Shown piece by piece: positions 27,401 through 39,400 of a stretch of 64,000 nt of DNA. The stretch covers positions 27,473-91,472 of the forward strand of contig NZ_QJUM01000027.1 of NCBI RefSeq assembly GCF_004327355.1, given 5' to 3'. The DNA is from Phytopseudomonas dryadis (lineage in GTDB: Bacteria > Pseudomonadota > Gammaproteobacteria > Pseudomonadales > Pseudomonadaceae). The translations under genes were made by a program, and so were the position numbers. Every line of letters begins with the position of its first letter. Position 1 is the stretch's first letter. The notes below the pieces were generated by a model. It did no database searches and was not told where the DNA came from. It worked only from the letters and a program-made list of their open reading frames with translations.

Positions 27401-30400
27401 CCGAGGCGCTGCAGGCCCTGGCTGGCACTCTGGGCGAATACCTGGAAGCCGCCGCTGCCATTCTGCTCGACACTGGTCAGACGGTTGTTGCGGTAATCGA
27501 AGCTGCCGCCCACGGAGACGATCAGGCCGGCCTCACCGGCACTGGCGGGCTGGCTGGCGACATCGAGGATCGGCGTCGTCGGATCGGCGGCCATGCGTTG
27601 CACCAGATAGGTCTTGGCCGGCAGGAAGGCATCGACCAGGCCGACCCCCTGCTCGCCCATCGCCAGCAGCACCCGGGCATTGCGTACGCGCAGACCGCGT
27701 ACCTGGTTGCCGGGTAGTTCCAGGGCGCCGATCAGGGTGGTTCTGCTCGGATCCAATTCGTCGAAGGCAACGGTGAACAGGCGCGCCGCTTCCGGCTGTC
27801 CGGCACCGTTGAGGCGCACGGCGGTGATGTAGACGCGGTCGCTGCCGCCCTCGAAATAGGGTTCCACGCCGACCGCGATAAAGCCGGTCGGCAGGGCGAT
27901 ACGCGAGAGGATACGGTCGTCACTGCGGTCGCCGTTGCGGTCGATCAGTTGCAGCAGCGCATCGGGATTCAGCGGCTTCTGCGGATCGCCGGTGTAGTTG
28001 CCGGCGTTCAGATCGTAGACCAGCACGCCGTTCTCGCCCTGGGCGGCGAACAGGTAGCTGCCGGATGGGTCCAGGGCCATGTCGTAGATACGGCCCTTGT
28101 CGCGTACCTGCGCCTGTGGCGGCTGCTGGTAGGTAAAGGCCTTGCTCAGTACACCCTGCTGACCGTTGACCAGACTGACCTGCACATCCACGGTACCGAT
28201 CGGGCCCGCCGGTACCGTGACTTCCAGGGTCTCGGCGTCCAGCACCTTGTAGCTCTCGGCCTGCACGTCGCCGAAGCGGATGCTCATGGCGCCCGCTTCG
28301 CTGCGGAAGCCCTGGCCCTTGATCTGCACCAGCGAACCGCCGTTGAGCGAGCCCTGGGCCGGAGTCAGCGAACGCAGCAGCAACGGTTCGACGAACTGCA
28401 CCGCGCCGACCCGCGAGGCCTTGCTGCCGTTGCCACTGGTCACCGTCAACGTGGCCGGGCCGGCCAGGCTGGCCGGCGCCTGCACGCGGAAGCGCGACCG
28501 CCCGTCGGCCAGAGTCTCGATCAGTTCGCCGCTGGCACTCTGCCCGGAAAGAGCGAACTGCGGCTGCCCGCTGACGCCGGCCAACAGTACCTCGAGTTCG
28601 CCACCGGCGACATCGAGCATGGCCGGTGCGCTGCCAAGAATGGCTACCTGGGCGCCGCCGCCGCTGCCGCTGCGGAACTGCACCTGATGCTCCATCAGGC
28701 CACGGCTGCGGCGGCTGGCCAGATCGCCCTTGAGCAGGATGCGGTAGGCGGCGTTGGCGATCAGTGGCTGACGCGGCTGCAGCAGCAGAGTGCGCTGATC
28801 GGCGCTGCGGCTGATGTCGAAGGCCACCGCGCTGGCCGGCTGGTCGTCGCGGGCATCGAGCTGCAGGCTCAGATGCTGGCGCAACTGCCCATCGTCGAGC
28901 GCAGCCAGGCCGCGACTGAAGTTCAGGGTCAGCGGGCTATCCAGGGGCACACCGTCGGCCTGGTCGCGGGGCGAACTGCCCACCAGTTCCAGGGTCAGCA
29001 GATCCACCAGGCCCAGGTGGGAGATGGTGTCGCCGTCGCTTTTGGCGTTCACCGAGAAGGCGGCGATGCCCTGTTCGGTGAGCACCAGCGGGTTGCTGCG
29101 CCAGGGTTTGGCCAGCTCGCCGCTGCCCGGAGCCACCAGACAGGGGTAAGGCAGGCTCAAGGCGTCGAGCAGGCCGATGTTGTCGATGCGGCTGAAATCG
29201 TAGAAGCCGAGGTAGCCCTGCATGCCTTTCTCGCAGGTGCTGCTGGTCGACCCGCCCAGGTTCAGGCTGATCCCGGTGGTGCTGAAGGCTTGGATGCCCT
29301 TGCTGCTGCCCGGCACGCTGAAGCCGCCGGACTGGTAGCGGCCAAGCTCGCGCAGGAAGGCCGGGCGGCTGGCGTCGTACAAGGTCGGGCCACTGCTGTC
29401 GAGGAAGCGCTGGCCATCGCTGGTCAGGCCGCTGAGGCCGGCGATGCGCGACTCGCCCAACTGCGGCAGGGACGGCTTGCTCAGGTCGAACAGCACCCGG
29501 TTGCTACCGTTGACCACGTGCAGCGTGTCACCGATCACGCTGATGTCCTGCACGCTGTTCAGCGCCTGGGCGCGACCGCCCAGGGTGGCCTGGGTCAGCC
29601 GGCGGATCACGCTGGGGCGTAGCGGGTCGGCGATGCTGACCACCGCCACACCTTCGCTACCGGCCGCGATCAGCAGCAGGCCCTGGTGGGCGATGACCTT
29701 TTCGGCGATACCGGCGAACGGCAGCGGCAGGCTGAAGCGCACGCCCCTGTCCTTGCCCGCCGGTTGTTCGTCGAGGCGATCCGGGTCGCGCACTTCACGG
29801 TCGTAGACCAGCAGCACGCTGCGGCCTTCATACTCGGTGTCGATATAGGGAAAGCTGTGGCCGCGGGCGGTAACGTACAGTTGCTGCTCGGCCAGGGCCA
29901 TGGCGCTGGGCTGCAGATCCTGGGGCAGGTTGTAGTAGCCCAGGCCATGGCGCGGCGCGGCATCGCCGAGTTTCGCCGGGTCATACTTGACCAGGCTGAT
30001 CCAGCCCGGCGCATAGTAGTGCTCTACCTGCTCCAGGCTGAACACCTGTTCCGGGCGCGGGCCCCTGAGTTCGCCACGGCCAAGCACGTAGACCAGGCGC
30101 AACTGGCTGTCCGCTGCCAGATCGACGATGTTGCCCGGTGGCAGCTTCAGCGGATCGGGTACGTAGTCGCTGATCCCGCCGCGCTCGAGCTGGGCCAGGC
30201 GCCGGTCGATCGTCTCGACGGTCATTGGCGGCTCGCTTTCCAGGCTGCGATCGACCTGCAGGCGGCCATAGAAGAGTGCGTTGCGCTGCACATAATGACG
30301 GCCCAGTTCGTCGCTCAGTTCGATGTCGATGAAGCCGCGGTAGGCACCGCCCTCCTCGTCACGCAGATCAGGGGCGAGCAGGCTCATGCGCTCGGCGCTG

Positions 30401-33400
30401 TACAGGCGCAGATCGTCGGAACCGACCTTGAACTCCAGCACCGACTGAGGTTCGCCGCTCTTGTAGGCCTTGAGCCTGAGGCCGGCGTGGAAACCCTTGC
30501 CGACCAGCTCGACGCGGTCGTTACGACCGCTCTGGGCGACCCGCACCACGGCCGGGGTAAGGTGCGAAACGGACAGTTCATCGACGAACACGAAGCCACC
30601 CAGCACGGTGTCGGACAGGCCCGCCGTGGTGTTGACGGTGACCGAGGCCGGGCCGGCGTAGTTGGGCACGGTCTTGGCGTACAGGCGTATCAGGCCACTG
30701 TCGGCATCGACCTCGCGGCGTTCGATCACCAGCGGCTCGCCGCCGACCACCAGGGTCGCGCCATCGCCGAAGTTGGCCCCACGTACGATGATCTCGGTGC
30801 CGCCACGCACGTCGCCGACGTTGACGCAGGCGCTGCGCTCTGCGCTCTCGCGGGTGCAGATGGCTTGGATATCCGGGTACTGGGCATCCACGGCCGCGGT
30901 GCTGAAGCTGAACAGGTAGTCGGCCGCCAGGGGCTGCCCGGTGATCGGCGTCAGGCCCTGCTTGAGGCGCACGTAATAGCGCTGGCGCGGGGTCAGGCTC
31001 TGGCCTTCCTTGCGCAACAACTGGATGCGGCGCTTGCTGGTGTCGTCGCCACGGGCGGCGAAGCCCAGCTCGAACAATGCGGTGACGTCACGGCCGATCT
31101 GCGCATCGCCCTCGAGCACCTGCACGTGCTCATCGAGCCGAGTATCGCCGGGCAATACCGCCGAGAGTTCGATGAGGATCTGCGTCAACTGGGTGCTGAC
31201 ATCCGCTTCGCCGACGTTGGGGCTGTGCTGCAGCACGGTCAGCGCCGGCATGTCGATGCGGCCGATACCGCCCTTGCCGGCGGCCACCTGCACGGCACCA
31301 CGGGCCAGGGTCACGCCACGGGCGGCGAAGTCGTCCTCGCTGGCCTGGCGATGCACCATCACGGGGACGCTGGCATCCAGGCCGTTTTCCCCGACCCGGG
31401 CCAGGTCGATGATCTGCACCAGGCTCTGAGCTGGCTTGTCTTCCTGGTCGGAGAGCAACTGGGTGACATAGGCCAGGTTGCCGGACACCTGCACGTTGTA
31501 GAGACCGTCGGCCACCAGATCGGGGCGATGCGGTACTACATCCACCACCTGAACCAGACGTGGTTGATCCGGTTCGCCGATGTCGATGCGAGTCAGGCGC
31601 GCGGCATCGCTGCCGCCGGCCATGTCGGTGACGTACAACTGGTTGCCCACCAGGTGCAGGCGGTTGGCCACGCCCAGGGTGTCGATACGCGCTACCACCG
31701 GCATCGCCGGGGTGCTCAGGTCGGCCACCACCACGCCCTCTTCGGAGGCGGCGATATAGGCGTAGTGGCCGCGTACCTTGACGTCGCGGGCGAAGCCGTT
31801 GGGCTTGATGTAGCCCACGTGGTAGGGCGCGGTCAGGTTGCTGATGTCGATCACCTGCACGCCGCCGTTGCCGTTGGCCACCAGCGCCAGGTTGCCGCTG
31901 CGGGTCAGGCCGTAGACATCCGGGTAGGGCATGTCTACGCGGCCACTGAGTAGATAGGGCAGGCCGAACTGACCATCGCCGTTGCGCTGGCCGAACAGCA
32001 GCAGCTCGCCGGCCTGATTGTCCAGATACAGGGCGCCGGTACCCTCCCCGGGGGTGTCGCCGCCGAGCCAGTCGGCACGGATTTCCGCGCTCAGTTGATC
32101 GACGAAGGCACAGGCCGGGGAGCCCTGCTGGCAGTAGCCGCCGGCCAGACCCGACTTGCTCGCCAGCACGATGTTCTCGTCGCTGAGCAGCTCGCCGATG
32201 CTGCCGCTGAAAATTTCCGCGGCGCTGTTGAGCAACGGCGAATAAGCGAAGAAATCACCGGCCTGATTGCTCTGCGCTTCGTCCACGGCATCGAGAATGA
32301 AGATACCGGTGCGCGCCGGCGGGTTGGGCTGTTTAAGGGCCTTCTCGTCGAGCAGGCCAAGGCCCTGCTCGATACGCAGCGGATCGACGCTGGACCAGGC
32401 GGCGAGCATGGCACCGCTGCGATCCAGGGCGCGGTACTGGTCGACCGCGGTGTAGTAGACACCCTTGCCCGCGGCCTGGGCATTGGCCCGTGGCGCGATG
32501 AAGCGGCGCTCGCTCAGCGGCCAGCCGACCTCGTGGTAGCTATCGCGGGTAACCTTGTGGTTGGGCGTGACTACGCTGGTGAGCAGATGCAGGCGCTCGT
32601 TGCGCAGGCCAGTGCGGCGCAGCACGTCACCCTGGTTGAAGTCAGCCCAGTAGATGAAATAGTGCTTGTCCGGGTCGCTCACAGGCGTCGTGTCGCCGGG
32701 GGCGCGCTGGTCGTCGCGGAACAGCGACAGGGGATATTCGTCGGCTACCTGCCATTGCCCGCCGGCGTCCTGGTACTCGCGGCGCCAGAGCATCTCGACT
32801 TTCTCGATGGCGCCGCCCATGTCCTCCACCGACACCACCGCGCGCAGGCCCTCGCCCATGGTCAATACGTCACGGTCGATCGGCGCGAGCAGCGACAGGC
32901 GCGGCACCACGGTATCTTCCAGCTTGCCCACACGCACGATCTGCGATTCGCCGGCCTGGCCAAGCAGGTCGTAGGCGATGGCCTGCACGGTGAAGCCCTG
33001 CACCCCGGCCGGCGCGGCCAGTTGGGCGCGGTAGACGTGATCCTGGGCATGGCTGCCGACCTGCTGGCCGTAGCTCTGCTCGCTGGAGACCACCGGCACG
33101 CCATTGACATAGAAGGTCACGTGGTCGATGCCTTCCGGCCCCAGGTCGTCGAAGGCTTCGACGAAGACTTCCAGATCCTGACCATCGATGATCACCGCAT
33201 TGTCGTTGTCCGGTTTGACGATACGCGCCTGGGGCGCCGTGTCGGCCTTGATGCGGATGCTGCCGGGCAGGTCGACCAGGGCCGATTCGTAGCCATCCAG
33301 GTCACGTGCCTGAGCACGTATGCGCAGCACCTGATCGACACGCCCGCTGGGCACCTTGAAATGGAACTGGTAGGGCGCTGCAGAATCTTCACCCAGGGGC

Positions 33401-36400
33401 TGATACTGAGGCTCGCTATCGACCGGGCCGATGGCGTAATACAGCGCGGCACTGTCCACCCCCACTTCCGGGTCGCTGGCCTGCACCTGGAACACCACGC
33501 CACGGCCCTCGGTCAGCTCGCTGACCTCGCCCATGGCGAAGCCGCGGGCATCCAGCAGGCGGATGGCATTGACCTCGGGCACCTGGTTACGCAGCAGGCG
33601 TACCGGAATCTTCTCGCTGCTCTCGTTGCCGCTGGGGTCGCGTGCGACTATCTGCAACTGCATGTCCAGGGCTTCGGGCAACTGCTCGCTGCTGCCCAGG
33701 TACTCGGCGATGCTGCCCACCGGCAGGTTGCCGGTGAACGGGCCGGACAGCAGCAGGCGGTCGGCAACCCGCTCGTCGGCGCTGAAGCTGCCGTCGCCGT
33801 TGCGGTCGACGTACAGACCCAGACTCAGCGAGCCGACCCGCACGTTGTCGCTGACCTCGAGTTGGTAAGGCAGGTTGCGCTTCTCGGCGACGCTGGCGCC
33901 ACTGGCCACCGGCAGCCTGACCTGCAGCAGTGGTGCCTGCTCGTCCTTGTTCACCCGCACCCGCACCGGCGTCGGCGTGGTCACGCTGCGACCCTTGCCG
34001 TCGGCGCGCCGCTCCTGGGCGGTGGCGGTCAGGCGCAGGTCGGTGCCAGCCTGGCCATAGGGCACTTCGATGAGAAATTCGTAAGGGAAGACCATGTCGG
34101 TCAGGCTGCGGTCGCCGCCCTTGATCCCGCCGACGTTGAGCACCACGCGGTCGATGCCGACGTCGTCCACGGCGTTGACCTGCACCAGCAGCAACTGGCC
34201 TTCAGTGGTTTCGCTGTTGTCCCTGGGCGTGCCTATGACCAGGCTCGGCTGCTGGTCCTCGGTGATTTCCACGCTGAACTGTTCTTCCGCGCGGTGCGCA
34301 TCCAGGTCACCGTGGGCCACACCGTAGGTATCCACCGCTTCCAGGCTGAGCTGCACCTGATTGGCAGCGGGATTCTGCGCATCGAAGGCCGGCATCGGCA
34401 CCGAGAAGGCGTAGGGCGACTGGCGCAGGCGCATCTCGTAGGGCACCTGGCCGTTGCCGTAGGTGGCGCGCACGTGCACATACTCGACGCCGACATCATC
34501 GAAGGCCTTGACGTTGACATACAGTGGATTGCCTTCCACCACACGGGCGCCGGGCAACGGCTCGACCACGTCGATCACCGGGCGGGCGTCGACGTTGATC
34601 GGGAAACTGTTGATCAGCTCACTGCCGTTGGCGGCGTCGAAGCCTTCGAGCTTGAGGCGCACGTTGACCCGCTCGACCTGGGACGGGTCGACACCGAAAC
34701 CGTCGATGATCTGCGCCAGACGGTCGACGTGGATCAACTGGCTGTACTCGGGGGTGTCGATGTTCAGGGTGCTGATCGGCTCGTAGTCGTCGGCCGGGAT
34801 GGCGTCGATGCTGCGCACCAGGCTGAATGGCTGCTCGCGGTCACGGGCTTCGCCGCGCACGCGGATCGAATAGCCGCGCGACAGCAGCAGGCGGTTGACC
34901 TTGACGTTGTCGTAAGCCTGGTAGACCACGCTGAAATCGCTGTCCTCGATGGCACCGAAGCCCGCCGCCGGGCGCTTGAACAACAGCGCCGGGGCGATGT
35001 CGTCAGCCATCACCCGGATCGATAGCTCGTGCAAGCCGACGGCTCCGTCGGCGTCTTCCACCTGAGCGGTGAGCGTGAGCGGCTGGTTGTGCCGGATCAG
35101 CCCCTGGGGCACTTCCAGCACGAAAGTACGCTGCATGGCGTAGGGGCTGCTGCGCCGGCCGTAGTCGTCGGCCATGCTGGCATCGTAGTTGGCGTGGATG
35201 CTGTCGTGCATGCTGGCGAAGGCGGCATCGACCACCTGCTCGCCGCCGATGGCCACATCGTCTGCGCTGGAGAGCAGCGGCAGCGGCACGCCGTTGGCGA
35301 ACACCTTGAGACGCTGGGCGCTGAGCTTGCGATCGTCCACGGCCACCAGGCCGACACGGATACGGAAGGTGCCGGCGGCGATTTCCTGATTGTCCGCCGG
35401 GGCGGTGATACGCACCTCGGGCACCATGTTGGTCAGCGGGTGTACCAGGAAGGTACGCACGGCGACCTGGCCGTAGGTGTCGGTGAGCTCCACGCGATAC
35501 TCGGTGGGCTCGCTCTGGTCGAACAGAATCTCTGCCTGATCCGTGGTCTGCAGCGGCGGCGCGGCCGGGCAGTTGACCTGGAAGCCACGCTCGTAAACGG
35601 TGGCTGCCACGCTACCATCGCGCTTCAGGCGCTGGATGCGGTAGGCCGAAAGGCCGGCATCGTCACGCAGATCGGTATCCAGGCGGAAGCGTTCCTGGGT
35701 GCGTACCCAGAACTCGCCGTAGTTCAGCCGCGCCGGGTCGGTCAGGGCCTTCTGATACCTGCCGTCGACCCAGTAGGAGTTGAAGCCGGCCAGGGTCAGT
35801 TGGGGCTTCTCGTTGGCCACCAGCGGATAGCGCAGGCTGTGCTCGCTGCTGCGACCGCTCCAGTCTTCGGCGACCAGGGTCAGCTCCAGTTCCCCACTGA
35901 CGAAGTCGCGTGGCACCTGATACGGCAGCACGGCTTCGCTCTGCCCCAGGGCAATGCCGAGGTCGTGCACCACGCGGCTGCGGTTCTCCAGCAGGCGCAG
36001 GCTCTTCAGAGCCAGGCTGTCGTCACTGAAGGCGGCCTTGATGTCGAAGTGCTGCAGGCCGGTGGCGGCGATACCCGCCTGGGGGCTGGTGATGCGCACC
36101 TGGGGGGTGTTTTCGTCCATCTGCAGCGTCTGCTGCAGCAGCGGCACCAAAGGCTGCTCGCCACGCTCGACGGAGAGTCGGTCGGTGCTGTGGGCGATCA
36201 GGCTCAGACCGCTGCTCTGCACCTCCACCGGCACCGGCATGAACAGCGCGAAGCGTTTCTCCAACTCACGCTGGTAGCCCTGGGAAGCCAGTTGCAGGAA
36301 GGCGGTCTGGGCATCCGCGCCCAGACCGTCCTGGAGCAGCAGATCGAGCGAATAACGCCCTGCCACCCGGGTGCCGCCAAGAGTGCTGAGATTGGCGTTA

Positions 36401-39400
36401 CGGGTTTCCTGCAGGCCCAAGTGCAGTTCGCGAACGAAGCTCGGCACTCCGCTCAGTGGCCGCAGGATCAGACGCGTGGTATCCGCTCCGCCAAGTGCGG
36501 CTACGTCCAGCACGCCGTTGGGCGCCTGCACCTCGCGCTTGGCCGGTCGCACCTGACAGAGGTTGCTGGAGAAAGTCTCGACCTGCCAGATGGCGTCCTG
36601 CTCGCCGAGGCGCAGCCGCTCGGGGGCGCTCTGCGGTACGCCGCCGAGCAGGGTCATGCGGCCTTCGGCAAGGCGCAGCAGCGGTGACTCGTTGACCAAC
36701 AGGCTGCCGGCCCAGCCCTCGGCTTCGGGGTAAGCGAAGCTGATACGCGGCTGATTGGCCCTACTCGTGGCGTCCCACTCGGCCAGGCCGCGGTAATCCC
36801 GGGCACCGCCCTGATCACGCAGGGAACTGAGCAGCAACAGATGCCCGATGGCAGCGCCATCGGCCGACGAGTTGAAATCGTCCTGAATCTGCAGCACGCC
36901 CCTGAGCGGCTGGCCGCGCAACGCCTGAGCGGCCGGCAGGTTATCGCTCCAGCTGGCGCGCGGCGGCTGGTCACGCTGGATCAGCAGACGCCTGCTCTGC
37001 TGGCTCTGGTTGCCGAGCACGTCCTGGGCGGTGACGCTCAGGGTCAGGCCGATCGGCTCGGTCTGGGGTCGGTAGCGCTCGATGTCCAGCAGTAGTTGCG
37101 CGCCCTGGGGCACCTCGAGTTGCGCCTCGCTGAGCCCTTCAGCCTTGGCCAGCAGCTCGTCGCGGCCCTGGTCGTCGAGCAGCCGCACTTCATAGGCGGC
37201 CACCGCGGTGTCGTCCTTGAGGTGCAATTGCAGCGCCGCCTTCTGCCGCTCGAAGAGCCGCTCCTGAGGCGACTGGATGTTGATTTCCGGACCGGCCCGG
37301 TCGGCCAGCACGCGAATCTCGATGGGTTGCGAGCGGGTCTGGTTGACACCACGGTCGCGGGCCACCAGCACCAGTTGCAGTGCCTTGCCGCCGTAGCGCC
37401 GGCTGAGCTCGGCGGTCAGTCGCAGGCGTCCCTCGAAATCGGCGTAGAAGCGCTGGCCGACCAGGATGGCACCGAGGCTGCCCGGGTTGGGCACCTTGAC
37501 GCTTTCCACGCGATCCTTGCGGGTGAACAACTCCCAGGCCAGGGCATGCTCCTCACCGCTCTGCGGATCGATCAACAAGGCGTCGACGCCGTCGATATAC
37601 TGGTTGTCGCCAGCGCTGCCACGCACCGCGAAACTGCTGCCCGGCTCAAGGTCGAAGGCGGCGGCCGGCTCGATCACCTGCAGGGTCGGCGCTTCGCTGT
37701 CGTCGACCACGTCCAGTTCGAAGGCCGCTTCGCTGACCTGGCCAGCACTGTCGTAGGCACGCACCCCCATCGCCGTATCGTCAGCGGCCTTGCCGGGCAC
37801 CCGTAGCGAGGCGCTGAAATAGCCCTGCTGCGCCGCCGCCAGCTCGGCACCAGCGAAGGCCTTGAGTACCCGCACCTGGGCACCGTCACCCCGGATGAAC
37901 TCGACCCGGCTCAGTTGACGATCATCGGTAACCAACGCCTGGGCGGTGAAGGCCTCGCCTTCGTACAGCCGCGAGCCCGGCGCCGGCGCACGCACGCTGA
38001 TCTGCGGCGGCTGATCCTGGCTGATCGGGAAGCGCCACAGCGTCGGCTCGGCCTGATTGCCATACTGATCGCTACCACGCAGCTCGATGACCAGTTCGCT
38101 CTGGTCATTCGGCACTTCCAGTTCGAAGCTGTCCTCGAAACTGGCGTTCTGTTGATCGGCGTTCAGGCTGCGCTGGTACAGGATGCTGCTGCCGGCATGG
38201 GCACTGAGGGCGACGATGCGGGTATCGTCCACTGCACGTAAGCGTACTTGCACCTTGTTGCCGGCATACAGGGGCACGCCCTGGATCGGTGCCACCACCG
38301 CCAGCCGCGGGCCGCTGTCGTCGGCCATGATCTGCAGCGGCAGGCTGCGGGTCTCGCTCTCCTGGCCGGCATCGTCTATTGCCGACACCTGCAGGCTCAG
38401 CCGGCGCGGCTGATTGCCCAGGGCCAGGGGCACGAGATCGACGACCAGACGGTTGACCGTCTCCGGGCCTATGTTCAGGCCGCCGTTCTGGTCGATGCGT
38501 TTTTCCCACAGCGCCCGGTTGCCGCTCTCTTCCCAGAGGCTGGCCTTGAGTGCGTGCACCGACAGATCGTCGCGGGCGACCACGTCCACCTGCAGGCTAT
38601 CCTGGCTGTAGAGGCTGCTGCTCTGCGGATTGAGAGCGCGCACCTCGGGCCTGGAGTCCTGGCCGACGCCGATCAGCACCTGCAGCTCGCTGCTGTTGCC
38701 CACCCCGTCGGTGGCCACAGCGCGGATCGGGTAGCGATCGTAGCGCACGCCATCAAGGCGCTTGAAGCGCGGCGCGGCGACCACCTTGAGGGTCGAGTAG
38801 GCCTTCAGTGCGCCGGGAATGGACTGAATGGCCAGGCCGCCATCGGTGCTGCTCAGGCGATCCGCCGGATTGCCGGTGAGGAAGAAGCCGACGCCATCCT
38901 GCTTGGCGACGCCATAGAGCTCCAGCTTGTCGACGCCGACGTTGTCGTAGCCGGTCAGCTTGAGCACGAAGGTGCTGTTCTCGATCACCGGCGCCAGGTC
39001 GTCGCCGGCATCGCTGATGCTGATGCTCGGCGAGGCCAGGTTGATCACCGGCTCGTCCTCGTCCTTGCCCAGGGTGGCGGTGACCACCGCACTGCGGGTC
39101 AGTTGCCCGGCGCTGTCGATGGCCTCGGCATGCACCGCCAGCGGAGTTTCCTTGTCGACCCCGGCAGGTGTCTGATAGATCACCGCAAAGGGCGCGCGCT
39201 GGTCGGTGCCGACCAGCTTGCCGTTGACGTAGAAATCGACCTGACGCAGCCCCAGGTCATCCATGGCGTTGGCCCGTAACTCCACCGGCTGGCCGGACAC
39301 CAGGTGCGCACCTTCCACCGGGTAGCTGAGCGCCACGGTCGGCGCCTGATCATCCTTGACCGGCAGCAGCAGGGGCTGGGACAGGTTGGATTGCTGATGC

